A stretch of 64,000 nt of DNA, from NCBI GenBank assembly GCA_947561395.2, contig OX387190.1, forward strand, positions 12,766,858-12,830,857. Reading direction: 5' to 3'. The notes beneath the pieces were generated by a model. It ran no database searches and was not told where the DNA came from. It saw only the letters and a program-made list of their open reading frames with translations. Positions 57,862 to 64,000 of the stretch are shown here, one piece after another. The stretch comes from Buxus sempervirens. Its lineage: Eukaryota; Streptophyta; Magnoliopsida; Buxales; Buxaceae. The stretch's first letter is position 1. Each line of letters begins with the position of its first letter. Made by a program: the position numbers and the translations under genes.

Positions 57862-59553
57862 TGTGAGACATGGGAAAAAATCAATTCTTAATGATTTCCT
57901 CAATCATCACGCGGGATTATATAAAACAAAGAGTCGCCACCATTCAATCTAGGTGTGAATGGACACCAAAATATTAAATAAGCACAAAAGGCAAATTTTA
58001 GGGCAAAATATCCCTCCTAAAAAAAACAACCAGAGATGGGTAAGGGGATTAGGTTATGAATAGGGGAAGGTGTTAGGCACCCCTATTCATCCACACAAGG
58101 TGGTTGCCAGGTATTGTTCATGTTTAAAATAAAGGAAAAAGCTTGCTATAAAAATCACACAAAATCACAAAAAAGGCAAAAATATATGGTTTTTTCATAT
58201 GAATAGTCTGATTGATCCAGAACCATCAAACATGATCATACCATTCCTAGGGTTTCATGATCAAAACAAATTTGAGATAAAATCAAATAAAATCAATTTA
58301 AAGTGATAAATCCGAAAATCTGGCTTCAAGTCAAAATTCTAGAAATCTAGAAAAATATGATTTTTATAAAATATTTCAAAATTGAACTTGAATAGTCCAG
58401 GACATAGATAAAGCCCAAATTTCACATTAAATCAAAAAATAAAAAACCAAAAATACCCACGTTGATGAAGAACACCAAAAGGGGAGAATTTAGACCGTAG
58501 GGTCTTCTCTCAATAATGAAAAACAATTTAAAAAACATCTCATGAAACCCTAGAATTTACTTTCAGGCTTCTGGATTTAGATCTATCATATTGATCATGA
58601 TAAATCTAAGATCCTAGCCTAAAGTCACAAAAATCACGAAAACAGTGCTATAGGTGCAAAAGTGGCAAAAATCCAAATTTTGGCAAAAATAGGGGATCTC
58701 ATGCTATAAACATCATAGATTCATGTAATTCATTCACATCATAGATTCATGTAATTCATTCAGATATATCATAAAAAGCATTAAAACATGATCAGGATAT
58801 TTAAAATAGCCACATCTCACAGATTTGAGCACATGGGGGTCTACCCTACGGATCCACCTGTTCTCTTTTCCCCTAGTTCTCTCTTCACGTTTTACGGTTA
58901 GAGAGACTCTTGAGGTACTTGGAGATAGGTTTGGTTATACAAACACAGATATGGCCTTATTCTACAGCAATAGAGATGATCCTATTACATCTAGAATTGA
59001 AGACAGAAAATAAAAAGGGATAGGGGACTTACCTGGATTGAGCAGGCAGAGCAGCAGGGATTCCTTTCCTTCTCTTGGAGCTTTTGATTCTTCAAAATTT
59101 CATGGCCCTTAGCTAGAGGAGAGAGCCTCTATTTATAGGCAAGCACAGGGGCAAGGCTGGTCCAGAAGGATATATCATGATCCCCCAGATTAGGTAAAAA
59201 ATATGGATAATGCCAATCCATGGCCAACAAGGATAAATAGGATAATTCGGATGAATAAATAAGAGAATTCGCTTATCCAAGAGAGATATTTGGGTGCGGA
59301 TAAGGCTCAAAAATCAAAAAGGTAAAATTCGCACAAAGACCCCCGTGCCCGTATATATATTACGGTCGCGCCCTGCCCGTATTATTAATACGGGCACGCC
59401 GTGACCGTATATCAACTGCAGGTATGACCAGACCGTAAACAAAATACGGTCATGACCAGTTTGGCCAGATTTTACACTTTTTTGACCTGTTTCAAATCCC
59501 AATTAATATTTTCAATTATTTTCTCATTTTTAGTGCAATTTGGGGTGTCTACA
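57862..59553 (-). repeat. Tat/Ogre-like solo LTR (minus strand), second family
   Basis: Minus strand starts TGTAGACACCCC and ends ATGTCTCACA. The target duplication CTTAC is perfect (57857-57861, 59554-59558) and no internal sequence is present. At 1692 bp it is shorter than the copy 2 LTR and only partly similar, so a related family. A minus-strand TATA box lies at 59129-59137. Small open frames inside are not supported. Confidence 0.88.
59347..59451 (-). promoter_or_regulatory. Four inverted repeats phased every 28 bp (solo LTR)
   Basis: CCGTA half-sites at 59349, 59377, 59405 and 59433, exactly 28 bp apart. Each has a TACGG partner starting 12 bp later (degenerate in the third). The array begins about 100 bp from the LTR start and lies about 210 bp upstream of the TATA box, the same placement as the 39-bp arrays. 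Confidence 0.72.
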
Positions 59554-59558
59554 CTTAC

Positions 59559-59755
59559 ATGTTTTAATAAACCTTTGAATCAAAATGACCAAATCCAATA
59601 AGGGTTACCCAATAACCCTATTGGGCCATGGGTTCGAGCCCAACTTGACGTTCTCATGGGCCTTCCAATAGGGCCCGTACCCGACCCATTGCACCAAGAA
59701 AGGATAAAAGATAAAATCAAATTAAAGGGGACCTACACCTTCAATGGTCCCCACT
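59559..59755. other. Remainder of host sequence with GGCCCA-type motifs
   Basis: Continuous with 57861 once the solo LTR is left out. It carries repeated TGGGCC / GGGCCC motifs. No gene. Confidence 0.4.
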
Positions 59756-60575
59756 TGTGAGACATGGGAAAAATCAATTCAATGACTTTCCTGATCATCA
59801 CAAGGGCTCGATAAAAAATCATGGAGTCTCCACCATCCAATTTTAGACATGAATGGACACCAAAATAATCAAATAAAATAAATAATAAAAACAAAATTAG
59901 AGTAGAAATAACTCTAACTAAAAATAAACCAGAGATGGGTAAGGAGATTAGGTTATGAATAAGGGGAGGTGTTAGGCACCCTTGTTCATCCACAAAAGGT
60001 GGTTGCCAAGTATTGTTCATGTATTTAAAAAAAGGCTTGTTAATAAAACTCATATAAAAAATAAGAGATCAAAGAATACGAGATGTATGGTTTTTTTTTT
60101 CATATGAATGATCCAATTAATTCTGGATCCTTCCTATGAATACACCATTTTTTTGGGCTTCATGATTGATTAAAATCAAGGTAAAGAAAACAAACCTAAA
60201 GTAAAAACTTCAAAAATCTAGCTCTAAGTTAAATCCTTGAAATCTAGGAATTATATAATAATAAAAAAATTTATTTTTACAAAATATTGAAGAATTGAAC
60301 TTGAACAATCTAAGGTACAGATCTGGCCTAGATTTCTCATTAATTAAGAAATCTAAACCAAATACACTCATGTTGATGAAAAACATCAAAAGAGGAGAGT
60401 TTAGACCATACGGTCTTCTCTCAAAATTGAAAATAAACCAAAAATCACTTTGTAAAGTTGAAGAATAAATCAAAACCATCTAGGCTACAGATCTGGTTCA
60501 GGTTTCTCATTAATTAAGAGATCTGAGCCAGATTCACCCATAATCTCAAATACCAAATCCCTTCCAGATCTAACT
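59756..60575 (-). repeat. Truncated Tat-like LTR (minus strand)
   Basis: Starts TGTGAGACATGGG like the right-hand part of the neighbouring solo LTR and follows it through AGAGATGGGTAAGG and GGTGTTAGGCACCC. It stops near 60575 without reaching the LTR start, so it is incomplete and the promoter part is absent. Confidence 0.75.
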
Positions 60576-61267
60576 TTGCCGATTATTTCTTCTCCCAACC
60601 TGAACCGTCGGACGTTTCTAACGTTTGAAGTAAAGTTTACATTCAGCAAAGCTCTCTTAACTCCCTCATGATCTGCTGGTGCTCAATCCACCACAAAATG
60701 CACTAGTATAAGTGAGCCTATCTCTTCTCTTGTTGGGATATCTCTTGCCCCACAATAATGAAAATCTTGCCACTGGCAGACTGATTGTAGGTGCTCGTTT
60801 TCATAGTGACCCAGTCCCATCATCAATTAAGATCAAGTGAGTAATTACAGCCCCCATGGCCAAAAGGTTGTCTTTGTATCTATCCTCGAATTTACAGCAT
60901 TGATGATCGCCCTCAAATTAACTCGTTTATTGCCTTCAGAGAGACCGGTTTTGTTGATTCATTTTGGTTTTCTTTAATTTGTTTATTTTGTTCCTATCTT
61001 TGAGTTGGCTGCTTTGACCAAACTCTATATATTCACCTCTAGCCATTCTTCTGAGCAGCCGTTAGCATTTCTACCTAAAGTTTACATTTGAAGAGAGAAA
61101 GAAGATAGAGAATAAAAGAATATTCTTTTGCTTAGTCTTTCATTGATTTGATAAACATGTATTAATTGATAGCTATATATGCTATATGAGAGAAAGTTTA
61201 TATAATTACAATAGCAAGATAATACCTTCTCAAGAAAAGATGATAGCCTAAATTGGCAGCCACAGCT
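60576..61267. other. Unrecognised intergenic sequence
   Basis: No gene identified. The part from 61070 to 61160, with AGAGAAAGAAG and GAATATTCTTTTGC, has a flavour of copia LTR ends, but this is weak. Confidence 0.3.
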
Positions 61268-62565
61268 TCTATAGTAGATTTTTTATTTTCAAAATCTTGT
61301 GATTCAATAGCCTTGGAATAATAGTTTGGGCATATCGTTGTTGACTTGTTTTTTCTAAATTGTGTGTTTATCAGTTTAGTACCGTTTTTGATGACTTAAC
61401 TGAACCTTATTAATTAAATAGGTGGCTTGTCAAAGAACCAAATTGACCCCGATTCTCATTACCAAAAAAAAAAAAAACTGACCACGATTCTGGTCACCGG
61501 TACGAGTCAAATGCCTTGGGTCAAACCTTTCCCGCTCATTGCATTCGTAAAAGTAGCGGCACGCTCGCAATACACCGAATCACAATACCATGGCGGGGGC
61601 ATTGACTATATATTAGGAAAATTATAAAATGTGGTCACTTTTGGCTTGTATTTATAAAAACAGTCCATAAAGATTTCATTTACAAAAAAGGTTACTGTTA
61701 AAAAAATTAAAAAATAGTGTCATTTCATTGTACATAAACATGCTTAAAAATGCATCTCTCCCAATGTATTCGTATCCTCGTGTAAAGAATCTATTGTGGC
61801 CACGGTTGTATCCCAATTAAAGTGATCATTTATTTAATTATTTTTGAAAAGTTATCTTGTAATTTAATTATGATAGCCAATTTTTTTAATTATCAACAAA
61901 AGGTGACCCTTTTATGTAATTCGAAATTATGATGGACTGTTTTTATAATTATCCATAAAAAGTGCCCCTTTTTTATCATTTTCCCTGTACAGTATCACAT
62001 GCGATCAAATTTAAATTCCATATGATATTAAAGAACACCATCTTATTGATCCAAAAAATTAAAATACCATATCCCGTGGGCATAGAAACAGCAAGTCAAA
62101 GTTAAATTATTGAAACAGATAAAAGGCACATTGATTTGTCAATACAATAAACAAACACGCAATTGATTTTCCAATACAATGAACAAAAACGCAATTGAAG
62201 TTTTACGTAAAATACACACTTTGACTTGTCCTATTTGATGGCTGAAAATTCCCTTTGGCCGCAGTTTTTTGCTTTATATATCTTTGATATTTCTTCTTCC
62301 TTCACGCAGATCGAGCTTGTAATTTAAGCTTAAGATATTGTCTCAAATTCGATTCTCCTAGGTTAGTTACTTCAATTCTAGCTATTTTCCTATAGAAGTA
62401 CGTTATCTAGCTATATATATAATTAATTACACTAGCTACGACTGCAGATCTTTTACTTTCTGTATTTGGGTCTTGTTGTTCTTCATTTCTACGTACCAAA
62501 GTATTAAAAGTAATCAAATTTAGTTGTCTTAACGATAATTTCTTGTTTGTGAATGGTGCAGTAAA
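61268..62565 (+). promoter_or_regulatory. Upstream region of BAHD copy 2
   Basis: Near-identical to 20182-21472, marking the left part of the duplicated segment. A TATA box TTATATAT lies at 62274-62281, and a possible 5'-UTR intron acceptor GGTGCAG just before the ATG. Small indels distinguish the two copies. Confidence 0.6.
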
Positions 62566-64000
62566 ATGGGATTTTCTAATAGAGTTGAGGAAATGTTTAC
62601 AATCAAGAAGATGGAACCTATCATGATTCGTCCAGCAAGAAAAACACCAAAGGGCAATTATTTCTTATCAAATATGGAGCAAAATTTGTATTATGATAGT
62701 GAATTCATATTTAGTTTCAAGGCAGGAAATGGAGGAAAAAGAAGTACTGATACTGTGTATGAGGTGATGAAAGGTTCCTTGGCTGAGGCTTTGGTTCATT
62801 TCTATCCTTTAGCAGGGCGTGTTATCATGGATGCAGATGAAAAATTTGTTGTAGACTGCACGGGAGAAGGAGTGCCATTTGTGGAAGCACAGGTTGAGAC
62901 CAAGATGGATGTGTTGGGTGATATTTCATTTATAGGTTCTGCCATGCTTCCGCAACTTATTTATTCTCCCGAGGGAGCAATCACTGTTTTCGACAAACCT
63001 CTTCTTACAGTACAGGTAAAATTTTTCAGTTTTTCCTCGAGTACTATTAAATAATTGAGTATCTTTTCAAAATAGTTGATAATTAGTGATACCTTTTCAA
63101 AATAGTTGAAAATCATTTAAAATATATCTTGTCTTGTTTAGTTAATAAAGAGGATCATTTCATAACAGATTTCAGCCTTGTTGAATCTTCAGGTAACAAG
63201 GTTCGAGTGCGGAGGATTTGTTCTTGGAGTGTCTATATGCAACTTATTGTGTGATGGAAACTCGTTCGGAGAGTTCATAGTTTCTTGGTCTGAAATTTCT
63301 AGGGGCTTACCTTTAACATCTCCTCCATTTCTGGATAGATCCATTTTGAGAGCTAGACAACCTCCTAAGATTGAGTTTTCCCATCATGAATTTTCAAGGA
63401 AAAAGGGTCGTGATGTCATGTGGATGACCAAAGAGATGTCACTGACTCCTCCATTAATGGCCGTGTGGTCCTTTTGCTTCAATCCCAAATTATTGACTCA
63501 AATGAAATCACACTTGATCATGAATGATCCCTCCATAAGGTTCCCAACAACCTTTGAACTTGTTACAGCTTTAGTGTGGCGTAATCGAACCATAGCACTT
63601 AAAATAGAACCAAGCCGTAAGGTTAGGATGATGATTTGCGTAGATCTGAGGAAGAAAATTGGTGGAATGCTTCCAAAAGGGTATTTTGGCATTGGTGTAT
63701 CAAATATTATGTGTTACTGCGATGCCGGTGACTTGGTTCAGAAACCGCTATCATTTGCAATAAAATTGATTCAAGACACCATAAGCTCGGTGACCAAAGC
63801 CTATGTTCAGTCCTTTATTGACTATTTTGAAGCTACAAGAAGTGACATTGAATTTGAAAATACATGCTCTATTACTAAACTGTACAGGCTGCCCTTTTAT
63901 GAATCAGATTTTGGCTGGGGGCACCCTACACAAGTTTCACCTGCAGCATCGTTACATGAAGAAATTTATTATCTTTCTCAAGGGAAAGATAGTGAGAACA
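62566..64000 (+). CDS. BAHD acyltransferase (HHT1/ASFT-like), copy 2 (cut by window end)
   Basis: Exon 1 (62566-63015, 150 codons) starts MGFSNRVEEMFTIKKMEPIM and includes LAEALVHFYPLAGRV. A 177-bp GT-AG phase-0 intron follows, and exon 2 (63193 onward) is open to the window end. By comparison with copy 1 the full protein would be about 459 residues, normal for BAHD enzymes. DFGWG is intact (near 63908). The HXXXDG active site reads NLLCDG: Asn (63241-63243) stands where the catalytic His should be, while Asp-Gly is kept. The fold is likely intact but ordinary acyl transfer should be lost or altered. Similarity to omega-hydroxyacid hydroxycinnamoyl transferases is from memory. Confidence 0.9.

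Noticed and set aside
61427-61627. Short frame in the BAHD upstream region
   Set aside because: The corresponding region upstream of copy 1 does not keep the frame.

Overview
The window is plant nuclear DNA, most likely from an angiosperm. The signs are plant-type LTR retrotransposons (Tat/Ogre-like and Tekay/Del-like chromoviruses), a hAT element, a CACTA end, and host genes of plant families (BAHD acyltransferase, RSL-type bHLH). Species cannot be told from sequence alone. Roughly nine tenths is transposon-derived, arranged as nested insertions. No rRNA, tRNA or CRISPR was seen.

Layout. 1-10121: 3' part of a Tat/Ogre-like element (copy 1) sitting inside the integrase end of a chromovirus (remnant 10122-14646 with a 3.8-kb 3' LTR). 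That chromovirus appears to sit in an older minus-strand LTR (14647-17312), which abuts the end of another (17313-17599). 17600-23390: a host island with a hAT element (17853-19500) and BAHD acyltransferase copy 1, a pseudogene. 23391-32062: a CACTA-like end, a broken bHLH gene, a broken LRR gene, and a 5.7-kb minus-strand solo LTR that itself contains a Tat-like solo LTR. 32063-57861: one LTR-like sequence split by a young, near-complete 23.1-kb Tat/Ogre-like element (copy 2, 32589-55731, target duplication CCCGC). 57862-60575: two further minus-strand Tat-like LTRs. 61268-64000: BAHD copy 2, cut by the window end.

Copy 2 is a bidirectional element. A plus-strand gag-protease-pol block converges on a minus-strand block holding two plant-mobile-domain-type genes. 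The 2280-bp LTRs differ at only about seven positions by eye.

The most unusual structure is a set of strictly phased inverted repeats. In Tat-like LTRs of this family four 25-bp CCGG-containing palindromes recur every 39 bp, just upstream of a TATA box. The same quartet recurs inside copy 2 at 36.4 kb and, next to a TATA box for antisense gene A, at 48.5 kb; a half-set lies at 52.8 kb. Two other LTR-like sequences carry quartets of a different 21-bp palindrome spaced every 28 bp. The layout is kept while the motif and period change, which suggests binding-site arrays for a dimeric DNA-binding factor; this is inference.

The second notable point is that both BAHD copies lack the catalytic histidine of HXXXD (Ser in copy 1, Asn in copy 2), although copy 2 is otherwise open as far as the window goes.
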